Part shown: positions 27,286-35,319 of the stretch, piece by piece
Position numbering within the stretch: the stretch's first letter is position 1
How the letters are laid out: each line of letters begins with the position of its first letter
Source of the DNA: Flavobacteriales bacterium
GTDB lineage: Bacteria; Bacteroidota; Bacteroidia; Flavobacteriales_E; Vicingaceae
NCBI GenBank assembly: GCA_020635795.1
Contig: JACJZD010000001.1
Span: 1,249,001-1,313,000, forward strand
Direction of reading: 5' to 3'
Length of the DNA stretch: 64,000 nt
The notes under the pieces: model-generated
What the model saw: only the letters and a program-made list of their open reading frames with translations
Database searches by the model: none
What the model was told of the DNA's origin: nothing
Position numbers and translations under genes: made by a program

Positions 27286-27383
27286 ACATTTTCTTAAAAC
27301 GCTGTAATTTGATGTTTACAATACTTTTGAGGAAATTATTAAAAGCTAAAAAGCTTTAGTAACTTTGTCGAAAAGCATTTTTA

Positions 27384-28421
27384 ATGTACAAATTTCTCAT
27401 CAAGCCTGTTTTATTTTCTTTTCAACCCGAAAAGGCTCACTACATCGCAACAGGCTGGTTAACATTTTTCTGTAAAACACTTGGTTTATCCTCCTTAATT
27501 AGAGGTTTATACAGTTTTCAAAACCCTAAACTGGAACGAAAATTATTTGGATTAACCTTTAAAAACCCCGTAGGTTTAGCTGCAGGTTTCGATAAAGATG
27601 CTCGTTGGTTTAACGAATTAAGCAACCTTGGTTTTGGCTTTATTGAAATTGGTACACTTACTCCAAAAGCTCAAATTGGCAATCCACAACCACGTTTATT
27701 TAGAATACCTGAAGACCAAGGCTTAATTAACCGAATGGGGTTTAACAATCTTGGAGCCGAAGACGCTATAAAACGACTAAAAAACCGAAAAACCAACATC
27801 ATTATAGGTGGAAACATTGGAAAAAACACTGCTACTAGTAACGACGACGCTCTAGCTGATTATATTTTTAACTTCAACACCCTACACGATTACGTGGATT
27901 ACTTTGTGGTTAATGTAAGTTGCCCGAATGTAAAAGATTTAACCAAACTGCAAGACACTCCTTTCCTACTCTCTTTATTAGGAGAATTGAAACAAATCAA
28001 CTCCACGAAAACAAAACCTAAACCTATTCTGTTAAAAATTGCTCCCGATTTAAACAACGGTCAACTGGATGAAATTATTGAAATTGTCGCCCAAACCAAA
28101 ATTGACGGCATTATTGCAACCAACACCACTACATCTCGCGAAGGATTAAAAACCGACCAAAAACGAATCGAGGAAATTGCTAATGGCGGACTAAGTGGCT
28201 TGCCTGTAAAAAACCGTTCAACAGAAGTTATCCGTTATCTTGCAGAAAAATCGAACAAAGCTTTTCCTATTATTGGTGTTGGCGGAATTCATTCACCAGA
28301 AGATGCAATAGAAAAACTAAACGCAGGTGCAGATTTAGTACAAATTTATACAGGATTCATATACGAAGGTCCAGGTTTGATAAAAGCAATAAATAAAAGA
28401 ATTTTAAAACAACAAAACTAA
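27384..28421 (+). CDS. pyrD: Quinone-dependent dihydroorotate dehydrogenase
   Basis: This 345-residue class 2 enzyme oxidises dihydroorotate to orotate with transfer to membrane quinone. Key segments are [67 protein letters not shown] (catalytic Ser region), ATNTTTSR and [33 protein letters not shown]. The N-terminal helix [21 protein letters not shown] is the membrane-interacting part of class 2. Its stop codon TAA overlaps the first bases of element copy 3. The pyrB/pyrR pair is 23 kb away. Confidence 0.96.
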   Translation: MYKFLIKPVLFSFQPEKAHYIATGWLTFFCKTLGLSSLIRGLYSFQNPKLERKLFGLTFKNPVGLAAGFDKDARWFNELSNLGFGFIEIGTLTPKAQIGNPQPRLFRIPEDQGLINRMGFNNLGAEDAIKRLKNRKTNIIIGGNIGKNTATSNDDALADYIFNFNTLHDYVDYFVVNVSCPNVKDLTKLQDTPFLLSLLGELKQINSTKTKPKPILLKIAPDLNNGQLDEIIEIVAQTKIDGIIATNTTTSREGLKTDQKRIEEIANGGLSGLPVKNRSTEVIRYLAEKSNKAFPIIGVGGIHSPEDAIEKLNAGADLVQIYTGFIYEGPGLIKAINKRILKQQN

Positions 28422-28541
28422 CCACATAGTTACATAGAAAATGAAGTAAAACATAAACAATCATAGTTATCCCGATAAATCGGGATAAAACCTATGTAAA
28501 CTATTTACTATAATAAAAAAAAACTATGTATCTATGTGGTT
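28420..28541. repeat. CCACATAG inverted-end element, copy 3
   Basis: This 122-bp element begins AACCACATAGTTACATAG (its AA is the end of the pyrD stop codon) and ends CTATGTATCTATGTGGTT. Its central palindrome ATCCCGATAAATCGGGAT is at 28469-28486, nearly identical to that of copy 1. It separates pyrD from the HMG-CoA lyase gene, whose ATG lies 17 nt after it. Confidence 0.85.
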
Positions 28542-28558
28542 GAAAAACAAAACAATAA

Positions 28559-29410
28559 ATGGTTAAACTGATTGAGTGTCCGCGTGATGCCATGCAAGGT
28601 TTGCATGATTTTATACCTACCGAAACAAAGGCAGCATACATCAACCAATTGTTAAAAGTTGGTTTCGATACGATTGATTTTGGAAGTTTTGTTTCTCCAA
28701 AAGCCATTCCTCAACTTAGAGATACTGCCGAAGTGTTGAATCAATTGGATTTATCCACCACAAAAAGTAAACTTTTAGCCATTATAGCCAATACCAGAGG
28801 TGCTGAAGATGCTGTAAAATTCGAAGAAATCAATTATTTAGGCTTTCCTTTTTCTATTTCTGAAACCTTTCAACAACGCAATACTAACTCAAGCATAACA
28901 CAATCGTTAAAAACTGTTGAAGACGTTCAAAACCTTTGTGTAAAACACAATAAAGAAATGGTGGTTTATATTTCGATGGCTTTTGGAAACCCTTACGGAG
29001 ACGACTGGAATAGTGATATTGTTATTGAGTGGACCAAAAAACTTGCTGATTTAGGCATTAAAATTATTGCGTTATCCGATACCATAGGAGCTTCAAACAG
29101 AGAAAACATTAGCTATTTGTTTAAAAACATTGTTCCTGAATTTAACCATGTAGAAATTGGAGCGCACTTACACACTACTCCAACCACTTGGTACGAAAAA
29201 GTTGATGCAGCTTACCAAAACGGATGCAGAAGATTTGATGGTGCTATAAAAGGTTTTGGTGGCTGCCCCATGGCAACCGACAAACTAACGGGCAACATGC
29301 CAACTGAGAATATCGTCAGTTATTTAACTGAAAATAAAATAAATACAACTATTAATCTGGACGAATTTAACACTTCAATACTTGAAGCAATAAAAGTTTT
29401 TCCTCAATAA
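28559..29410 (+). CDS. Hydroxymethylglutaryl-CoA lyase
   Basis: This 283-residue TIM-barrel enzyme of the HMGL/DRE-metallolyase family should cleave HMG-CoA to acetyl-CoA and acetoacetate in leucine degradation. The N-terminus IECPRDAMQG carries the metal/substrate Arg-Asp pair. GASNRENISYLF and GAHLHTTPTTWYEK give the metal-binding histidines, and the active-site loop GFGGCPMATDKLTGNMPTE has the catalytic Cys. The downstream hypothetical gene begins 9 nt after its stop. Family specificity for HMG-CoA over other acyl-CoA substrates is likely, not proven. Confidence 0.9.
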   Translation: MVKLIECPRDAMQGLHDFIPTETKAAYINQLLKVGFDTIDFGSFVSPKAIPQLRDTAEVLNQLDLSTTKSKLLAIIANTRGAEDAVKFEEINYLGFPFSISETFQQRNTNSSITQSLKTVEDVQNLCVKHNKEMVVYISMAFGNPYGDDWNSDIVIEWTKKLADLGIKIIALSDTIGASNRENISYLFKNIVPEFNHVEIGAHLHTTPTTWYEKVDAAYQNGCRRFDGAIKGFGGCPMATDKLTGNMPTENIVSYLTENKINTTINLDEFNTSILEAIKVFPQ

Positions 29411-29419
29411 AACAATATT

Positions 29420-29797
29420 ATGTTAGCAAACGAATTTAGCGAAACCTGTTTTCAATACGAAAACTTTATGGTGTGGGACATTGAAAATGTAGATGCCTTT
29501 TTTAAAGGAAACGAAGTGCTAAAAACCATTTTTGAAGATTGTTACAAAATACCGTTCAAAGATTATAAAGAGCGTAGAACCGAAATTCAGGAAACAGACT
29601 TACAAATGATGACCAAACTACTAAATTACGTTGACGATAAACATTTTTTTATATTTACCATTCATGATGAAAACCACATGGAATTAGTAAAAATGCAACG
29701 TTCAAAAATAATGGACTTTGGTTTAAATATTGAAGACATCAGGAACGATCATGTTTATGTAATGATTATGGATAAGAAAACTGCAAGCTTTAGTTAG
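29420..29797 (+). CDS. Hypothetical protein
   Basis: The product is a 125-residue soluble protein, acidic at the start (FMVWDIENVDAFFKGNEVLKTIF), with alternating helices and a C-terminal strand pair (KHFFIFTIHDENHMELVKM; NDHVYVMIMDKKTASF). I recognise no family or motif. It lies 9 nt downstream of the HMG-CoA lyase gene and 58 nt before the putative promoter of the B12 riboswitch, so it probably ends the preceding operon. Codon composition is similar to its neighbours, which argues for a real gene. Confidence 0.7.
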   Translation: MLANEFSETCFQYENFMVWDIENVDAFFKGNEVLKTIFEDCYKIPFKDYKERRTEIQETDLQMMTKLLNYVDDKHFFIFTIHDENHMELVKMQRSKIMDFGLNIEDIRNDHVYVMIMDKKTASFS

Positions 29798-29855
29798 TTC
29801 ATAACATCGTTGATAACCTTTTAAAAATCATATTTTTTTATAATTCATTTTATTC

Positions 29856-29863
29856 TACATTTG
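29856..29863 (+). promoter_or_regulatory. -7 box of the B12 operon promoter
   Basis: TACATTTG fits the TAnnTTTG consensus. It lies just before the folded riboswitch and would place the transcript start near 29870. No convincing -33 element is seen at standard spacing. Confidence 0.5.
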
Positions 29864-29869
29864 TACCGT

Positions 29870-30060
29870 TATTGGTTTTCAGAACTAAGCATTCTGGAAT
29901 TAATAGGGAATTAGGTGTAAATCCTAGACTGTACCCGCAGCTGTAAACTCTAGTAGTTTTCACAATTAGCCACTGATTAATACTCGGGAAGGCGTGAAAA
30001 TAAGGAGTGAGTCAGAAGACCTGCCTATAACGTTGAATACCTCTATGGGTATTTAGCTAG
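29870..30060 (+). ncRNA. Cobalamin (adenosylcobalamin) riboswitch
   Basis: Conserved cobalamin-aptamer blocks appear in order: GGGAATTAGGTGTAAATCC, then ACTGTACCCGCAGCTGTAA (the B12 box, 29928-29946), AGCCACTG, a GGGAAGGCG block, and GAGTCAGAAGACCTGCC. A short hairpin ATACC-TCTAT-GGGTAT lies downstream at 30038-30052. This RNA element senses coenzyme B12 and represses downstream genes, in Bacteroidota usually by blocking translation or transcription of uptake genes. It fits exactly with the surface B12-capture genes that follow. Confidence 0.95.
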
Positions 30061-30160
30061 CTTTCGGGAAAAAAGGCAATTTGGTTATCATCACATTAAC
30101 TATCATTGTTTACATCCCGGTTTAATTAATTTATTGTTTAACTCATTTAAAATTAAACCG

Positions 30161-31159
30161 ATGAGAAAAATTTACAAACATTCCATTATTTTGGGATTAG
30201 GATTAATGTTGTCCTCAACTAACATTACAGCACAAACAGCCGATTTTGAAAACTTAACCCTACCAGCCGAATCCTATTGGGATGGCTCAGATTTAAGCGG
30301 TACACACAACAATGGAGAATTTCACTCTGAATTTACCAGTGGTGATTTTACCTTTCCGAATGTTTTTGATACCACTTGGGGTGCTCCAGGTTATTGGTTA
30401 GGAGGTTTTGCCTATTCCAACATGACTGATACAACGACTTCGGGTGTTGGAAATAAATACAGTGCAAAAGCTGGTAGTCAGATTGGTTCTCCAAATTATG
30501 TAGTAGCCTCAAATAATTCATCTTTTAAATCAACACAAGGCATAGATATACTTAGTCTCGAAATAACAAATTCTACATATGCCTACAATAGCATGAGAGA
30601 TGGAGATGCTTTTGCTAAAAAATTTGGAGGTCCAACTGGCAATGATCCCGATTGGTATAAAATCAATATAAAAACCTATTTTCAAAGCACTTTAATTGAT
30701 AGCTTGGATTTTTATTTAGCCGATTTTCGTTTTGCAGATAATTCTCAAGATTACATAATAAAAGACTGGCGTAGCTTATGGATTAGTTCGTCTAATTTTA
30801 ATGTATTTGACAGCATATACTTCGAACTCAGTTCCTCAGATGTTGGCATGTGGGGAATGAATACTCCTGCATTTTTCTGTATGGACAATTTAAATATAAT
30901 TATTACTTCGATTAATGAATTGCCAAAAGACAATTTTTCTTTCTACCCCAACCCAACTACTTCTGTTTTAAACATTAAAAGTGTTGAGGCAATTGAATCG
31001 GCAAAGGTTATTGACATTACTGGTAAGACTATATTAACGGTAGCTGGAAACAACCAAAATCTAATGCAAATTGGTGTAGCAGAACTGAATGCTGGAGTTT
31101 ATTTTATTCAATTAAGCTCTAAAGGAACAACTAGTATACAAAAGTTTATAAAACAATAA
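30161..31159 (+). CDS. DUF4465 surface protein with T9SS type A sorting domain (BtuH-like B12 binder)
   Basis: Translation starts at ATG 30161 (MRKIYKHSI); the TTG upstream at 30134 adds no signal sequence. The product is 332 residues. It has a signal peptide ending NITAQ. A DUF4465 jelly-roll-like domain spans about 30-250 (ADFENLTLPAESYWDGSDL; FAYSNMTDTTTSG; DWYKINIKTYFQS; VGMWGMNTPAFFCMDNL). A type A sorting domain follows (FYPNPTTSVLNIKS...FIKQ). DUF4465-type proteins are found in B12 uptake loci of Bacteroidota, and a BtuH-like B12-binding role is the best inference. It is the first gene after the riboswitch. It would be anchored by the T9SS rather than as a lipoprotein. Confidence 0.85.
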   Translation: MRKIYKHSIILGLGLMLSSTNITAQTADFENLTLPAESYWDGSDLSGTHNNGEFHSEFTSGDFTFPNVFDTTWGAPGYWLGGFAYSNMTDTTTSGVGNKYSAKAGSQIGSPNYVVASNNSSFKSTQGIDILSLEITNSTYAYNSMRDGDAFAKKFGGPTGNDPDWYKINIKTYFQSTLIDSLDFYLADFRFADNSQDYIIKDWRSLWISSSNFNVFDSIYFELSSSDVGMWGMNTPAFFCMDNLNIIITSINELPKDNFSFYPNPTTSVLNIKSVEAIESAKVIDITGKTILTVAGNNQNLMQIGVAELNAGVYFIQLSSKGTTSIQKFIKQ

Positions 31160-31164
31160 AAAGT

Positions 31165-31214
31165 CTTCGACAGGCTCAGACTGACATTTTTTTGTCACAC
31201 TAAGCTTGTCGAAG
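31165..31214. repeat. Imperfect palindromic repeat (CTTCGACAGGCTCAG type)
   Basis: CTTCGACAGGCTCAGACTGACA-like left arm pairs imperfectly with TGTCACACTAAGCTTGTCGAAG-like right arm around a T run. Sequences with these arms are common intergenic repeats in Bacteroidota. Here the element fills the 65-bp gap between the first and second genes of the B12 operon. It could act as an RNA hairpin that stabilises or partly terminates the transcript. Confidence 0.7.
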
Positions 31215-31224
31215 TGTTTTAATT

Positions 31225-32202
31225 ATGAAACCAACATTTTTTATATTTATTCTCTTTTGTAGCAACTTGTTTGCACAAGGTCCTTATGCCCCAGCGGTTG
31301 GCCAAGCAGGAACAACTGCAATCCATAAAGATTCAACTGTTTTTACCGCTTGGGCAAGTAATTGTGAGTTAATTAGAGGTTGGCAAAACATTGCGGACAC
31401 CTCTTTAGGTAAAACAACCATTGGCAACGACACTTCAGCTACGGGTAAATCTGGCGTAAATGGCTTGGTCAGTTTAGGTGATGGAGGCATGGCTACATTA
31501 ACATTTAACGGTTTTATTTACAACGATGTAGGAGCTGATTTTGCGGTTTTCGAAAACTCTTTTGATGGTATGTTTTTAGAATTGGCTTTTGTAGAAGTAA
31601 GTTCTGATGGTATTAATTTTTTCCGTTTCGATGCTTTTTCGCTAACGCAAGACACCCAGCAATTAGACAACAATGCCAACATGGACGCGACCAACATTCA
31701 CAATTTGGCAGGTAAATACAGAGCCAATTACGGCACTCCGTTCGATTTAGATGAACTTTCAGGTATTGCAGGATTAGATATTTCAAAAATCACCCACGTT
31801 CGTATTATTGATGTGGTTGGAAGTATAAACCCATTATTTGGAACTACCGATAGTCAAAACAATAAAATAAACGACCCTTTCCCTACTTCTTTTCCTTCAG
31901 GTGGATTTGATTTAGATGCTGTTGGAGTTATTCATTATTCAACTACATCTGTAGAAGAATTGTTTGCCGGTCAATTTAATGTTTATCCAAATCCATTTAA
32001 AGACATTATACACATTGAGAATAAGTCAATTACCGAAATCAACTACCAGCTTACCGATATTTACGGAAAGGTATTGATTTCAGAATCTGCATCAACTTCC
32101 AACTTCCAACTTCCAACTTCCAACTTCAGTAAAGGTATTTATTTTCTAACTATTTCTCAAGGCGACAAAAGAACCACCCAAAAACTTATTAAAACAAAAT
32201 AA
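31225..32202 (+). CDS. B12-locus surface protein with T9SS type A sorting domain
   Basis: This 325-residue exported protein has a signal peptide ending NLFAQ. A conserved beta-rich domain follows (GPYAPAVGQAGTTAIHKDSTVFTAWASNCELIRG; FAVFENSFDGMFLELAFVEVSSDG; ITHVRIIDVVGS). The C-terminal sorting domain starts at FNVYPNPFKDII. The domain is one I associate with cobalamin-regulated operons of Bacteroidota; its ligand is not established. Residues about 290-301 of the sorting domain are encoded by a perfect 5 x CAACTTC heptamer tract at 32093-32127. A one-unit change would shift the frame and remove the end of the sorting signal. Its stop overlaps element copy 4. Confidence 0.83.
   Translation: MKPTFFIFILFCSNLFAQGPYAPAVGQAGTTAIHKDSTVFTAWASNCELIRGWQNIADTSLGKTTIGNDTSATGKSGVNGLVSLGDGGMATLTFNGFIYNDVGADFAVFENSFDGMFLELAFVEVSSDGINFFRFDAFSLTQDTQQLDNNANMDATNIHNLAGKYRANYGTPFDLDELSGIAGLDISKITHVRIIDVVGSINPLFGTTDSQNNKINDPFPTSFPSGGFDLDAVGVIHYSTTSVEELFAGQFNVYPNPFKDIIHIENKSITEINYQLTDIYGKVLISESASTSNFQLPTSNFSKGIYFLTISQGDKRTTQKLIKTK
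32093..32127 (+). repeat. Perfect 5 x 7-bp tandem repeat (CAACTTC) inside a coding region
   Basis: Five perfect tandem copies of CAACTTC are translated as part of the T9SS sorting domain of the 31225 gene. The unit is not a multiple of three, so slippage would frameshift the last 25 or so codons. It is the longest perfect tract of the heptad family in the window. Confidence 0.93.
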
Positions 32203-32347
32203 CTACATAGAATCATAGCATTAATGCTGAAAAAGGTTGACATAGAAATTATATTTTTAAACATAGCTCAAAAACTATGTTTAAAGCAAGGCTTCTATCT
32301 CTTTTCTTTCAGAAACAATCAATTGTATAAAAAAAACTATGTGGTTA
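32201..32347. repeat. CCACATAG inverted-end element, copy 4 (degenerate)
   Basis: It begins AACTACATAGAATCATAG, its AA being the end of the preceding stop codon. Inner arms ACATAG and CTATGT lie at 32260-32281, and it ends CTATGTGGTT (32338-32347). The centre does not show the GC palindrome of copies 1-3. It lies exactly between the stop of the 31225 gene and the signal peptide of the receptor gene, whose GTG start at 32341 is within the terminal repeat. Confidence 0.72.
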
Positions 32348-34221
32348 AGAAATTATTCACCATTCTACTTTTATTATTCAGTCAATTTATTTTTGGTAAT
32401 ACAGACAATATTGACACGCTTACTGTGAGTGAGTTTGAACTGGTTGATTACAAAATACCCAAGCAATACAAAAAAACAACATTCGATAGTATTTCTATTC
32501 AAGAAAGCACCAATTTATCGGACTTGATTCAGCAACACTCCTCTGTTTTTATTAAAGATTACGGACCAAGTTCTTTATCGTCTATTTCCTTTCGTGGAAC
32601 AGGAGCATCACACACTCAAGTGCAATGGAATGGTATTTTATTAAACTCACCAATGTTGGGTCAGGTTGATTTTTCGTTGTACCCCACCATATTTTTTAGC
32701 GGAGCAGAATTACACCATGGTGCAGCAGCCATGATGGATAGAAATGGTGCTTTGGGCGGTAGTGTACTACTAAAAAATGATAAAAACTTTGACGGTAAAG
32801 ATGCTGTACTGTTAAAACAAAGTATTGGTAGTTTTAATACCTACAGAACAGAAGCATCGGTTAGTTTTCATCAAAAAAAATGGTTGCTCGAAACCCAATT
32901 GTTTTACGCCAATGCTAAAAATGATTTTGAATTTAAAAACATCACCAAAAAAAACAACCCCGTTGAGCATCAAAAAAATGCGGAATTACTACAATATGGT
33001 ATTCAGCAAGGTATTTACAAACAAACTAAAAACGGAAGTTTTGGTGGTAGAATTTGGTTGTTTGATAGCAACAGAAATCTAGCTCCTGCCATCACAAAAG
33101 ATTCTGTTAGCGAAAACCAAAAAGACCTCTCTATTCGAGCAATTTTAGAATACAAAAAAACACGAAACAATTGGAATCATCAAATTAGTTCGGGGTTAAT
33201 AAAAGACCGATTAATTTACGAAGACATCAGTGCTAAAATATATTCAGAAAGCAATACTTATTTGTTTGATAATTTGATAAATACACAATATTACCTAAAC
33301 AATAAAATCACCTTTTTAAACAGCATTAACTTAAGGTATGAAACGGCAGAATCTGCTGGTTATACAGCACTAAAAAACCGACTACAAAGCAGCTGGATGA
33401 TTGGAGCAACGTATTCCTTAAAACGATTACAGCTAAATGCCTTTAACCGCTTTATTATACAAGCCAACGAGTTTAACCCAATAGCACCAAACATTGGTGG
33501 GAAATTCCAATTGTTTGCCAAAGAGCAGTTTTTTATCAAAGCCAATGCAGGAATAAATTATCGCTACCCAACCTTAAACGATTTGTACTGGAATCTAGGA
33601 GGAAATACAGACCTTAAACCTGAAGAAGCCCAAATGGTAGAAGCTGGTTTTACTTACACCAAACCTATAAACAATACCGAATTAAGTCTTGACGCCATTG
33701 TGTTCTACAACGATGTAAACAACTGGATTATTTGGCAGCCTACAACAGCTAATTTCTGGAGCCCAAGCAATTTAAAAGAAGTAGTAAACAAAGGTGTTGA
33801 AGCTACTTTTTCGAGTACCACAACACTAAAAAACTTTTCGTTAAAACAAAGTATAAATTATGCTTACACGGCTTCAACAAATATTAAATCAAACAACGAA
33901 AGCGATTTGTCCGTCAACAAACAGTTGATTTATGTACCCTTTCACAAATTCAACTACACGCTTTCGGCTAAATACAAAAACACCAGTATTTACTACAATT
34001 ACAGCTATACAGGCATGCGTTTTATTACTCCTGATAACAACTGGTATTTGCCCGAAAACTTTTTGCACAATGTGAGCATAAGTCAAGCGTTTAAGCTTAA
34101 AAAATTTACCTTAACCAGTTCATTTAAAGCCAACAACCTTTTAAATCAAGACTACCAATCGATTGCTTACCGAGCCATGCCTGGTAGAAATTATTTATTT
34201 TCATTAGCCGTTTCGTTTTAA
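32341..34221 (+). CDS. btuB: BtuB-like TonB-dependent cobalamin receptor
   Basis: The longer frame from 32224 is translated repeat. The likely start is GTG 32341, which yields a normal signal peptide (KKLFTILLLLFSQFIFG) and a protein of about 626 residues. It has a plug domain (FDSISIQESTNLSDLIQQHSSVFIKDYGPSSLSSISFRGTGA; VQWNGILLNSPMLGQVDFSLYP) and a beta-barrel ending in LFSLAVSF with terminal Phe. Placement behind a cobalamin riboswitch and next to a BtuG-like propeller identifies it as the B12 outer-membrane transporter. The start codon is formed by the end of repeat copy 4, so expression of the receptor may depend on that repeat. Confidence 0.9.
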   Translation: MVKKLFTILLLLFSQFIFGNTDNIDTLTVSEFELVDYKIPKQYKKTTFDSISIQESTNLSDLIQQHSSVFIKDYGPSSLSSISFRGTGASHTQVQWNGILLNSPMLGQVDFSLYPTIFFSGAELHHGAAAMMDRNGALGGSVLLKNDKNFDGKDAVLLKQSIGSFNTYRTEASVSFHQKKWLLETQLFYANAKNDFEFKNITKKNNPVEHQKNAELLQYGIQQGIYKQTKNGSFGGRIWLFDSNRNLAPAITKDSVSENQKDLSIRAILEYKKTRNNWNHQISSGLIKDRLIYEDISAKIYSESNTYLFDNLINTQYYLNNKITFLNSINLRYETAESAGYTALKNRLQSSWMIGATYSLKRLQLNAFNRFIIQANEFNPIAPNIGGKFQLFAKEQFFIKANAGINYRYPTLNDLYWNLGGNTDLKPEEAQMVEAGFTYTKPINNTELSLDAIVFYNDVNNWIIWQPTTANFWSPSNLKEVVNKGVEATFSSTTTLKNFSLKQSINYAYTASTNIKSNNESDLSVNKQLIYVPFHKFNYTLSAKYKNTSIYYNYSYTGMRFITPDNNWYLPENFLHNVSISQAFKLKKFTLTSSFKANNLLNQDYQSIAYRAMPGRNYLFSLAVSF

Positions 34222-35274
34222 ATGTTGAAACAACTACTACATATCAGTTTAATAATGTTGCTGTTTACAGCATGCACCAAAGAAGAATTTGGTCCACAAT
34301 GCTTAAATTGTGATGAAACACCTATTACACAAACTTCTGCAACCGATGTGCTAATTATCAACGAAGGTACTTTTGGCTGGACCAACGCCTCCATTTCACT
34401 TTACAACAAGAATACCAACAACGTAAACCAAAATGTGTTTAAAAACGCTAATAACGGTTTAGGTTTAGGCGATGTTGCTCAATCGTTTATGCAAATTGGC
34501 AGCAAAGGATACATTGTGGTAAACAATTCCAACAAAGTTGAAGTGGTTAACATGAGCAACTTTACCTCTGTGGCAACCATTACAGGCTTTAATTCGCCAC
34601 GCTACATGCTGCCAATAAACACCAACAAAGCTTATGTAAGCGATTTGTATTCCAACTCTATACAAGTAGTGAATTTGGCTAGCAATACCATTTCAAAAAG
34701 CATTTCTGTTTCGGGCTGGACTGAACAAATGGTATTGTTTAACGATACCGCATACGTGTGCGACATGACCAACAACAACATTTTAATCATCAACACCATT
34801 ACAGATGTGTTAGTGGATAGCATTAAAGTGGGTAAATCGCCCAACAGCATCGTATTGGATAAAAACAATCAATTATGGGTAATGTGTAGCGGTGGTTTTA
34901 GTGTAGAAAACCCTAAACTCATTCAACTCAATCCTGCCAACAGAAGCATAACTCAAACCCTAACCTTTCCAAACATTGCCGATTCGCCAGGCTCGTTAAC
35001 CTTAAACGCAACTAAAGACGTGTTGTATTTTCTGAACTCCAACGTTTATCAAATGAGCATTTCGAGCACCGCTTTACCTTCTTCGGCTTTAATTGCAAAT
35101 AGCGGTAACATTTTTTACGGTTTGGGCGTAGACCCCAACAACAATGATGTATATGTGTCTGATGCCATTGATTATGTACAAAATGGAACCGTGTTTCGAT
35201 ATTCGTCATCAGGTAATTTAATTCATCAATTCACCGCAGGTGTTATCCCTGGCAATTTTTGGTTTATAGAGTGA
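34222..35274 (+). CDS. BtuG-like beta-propeller lipoprotein (DUF5074/YncE type)
   Basis: This 350-residue lipoprotein has a lipobox at LFTACTKEEFG (Cys17). YVTN/YncE-type propeller repeats follow (LIINEGTFGWTNASISLYN; SKGYIVVNNSNKVEVVNMSNF; NKAYVSDLYSNSIQVVNLASN; GKSPNSIVLDKNNQLWVMCSGG). The ATG follows the receptor stop immediately. In Bacteroides the surface propeller BtuG binds B12 with high affinity and delivers it to BtuB; this adjacent gene is the evident counterpart. The B12 specificity is inferred from context and fold. The gene ends just before a heptad array. Confidence 0.88.
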   Translation: MLKQLLHISLIMLLFTACTKEEFGPQCLNCDETPITQTSATDVLIINEGTFGWTNASISLYNKNTNNVNQNVFKNANNGLGLGDVAQSFMQIGSKGYIVVNNSNKVEVVNMSNFTSVATITGFNSPRYMLPINTNKAYVSDLYSNSIQVVNLASNTISKSISVSGWTEQMVLFNDTAYVCDMTNNNILIINTITDVLVDSIKVGKSPNSIVLDKNNQLWVMCSGGFSVENPKLIQLNPANRSITQTLTFPNIADSPGSLTLNATKDVLYFLNSNVYQMSISSTALPSSALIANSGNIFYGLGVDPNNNDVYVSDAIDYVQNGTVFRYSSSGNLIHQFTAGVIPGNFWFIE

Positions 35275-35277
35275 GGC

Positions 35278-35312
35278 AGGAAGTTGGAAGTCAGAAGACC
35301 GAAGTTAGAAGA
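35278..35312 (+). repeat. Heptanucleotide array between the propeller and ATP-pyrophosphatase genes
   Basis: Units AGGAAGT, TGGAAGT, CAGAAGA, CCGAAGT and TAGAAGA follow the stop of the propeller gene by three nucleotides. They end eight nucleotides before the next ATG (35320). It has the same heptad family and orientation (GAAG sense, just after a stop codon) as the arrays after moxR and batC. Confidence 0.78.
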
Positions 35313-35319
35313 AAAAATT

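Noticed and set aside
29420..29797. Possible role of the hypothetical gene in B12 uptake
   Set aside because: It lies upstream of the riboswitch and its promoter and is co-directional with the HMG-CoA lyase gene, so it is not part of the riboswitch-controlled unit.
32224..32340. Upstream start of the TonB receptor
   Set aside because: The 39 extra residues are a translation of the repeat element and precede the signal peptide.
35284..35319. Upstream TTG start of the ATP-pyrophosphatase
   Set aside because: It translates the heptad array; ATG 35320 fits the family start.
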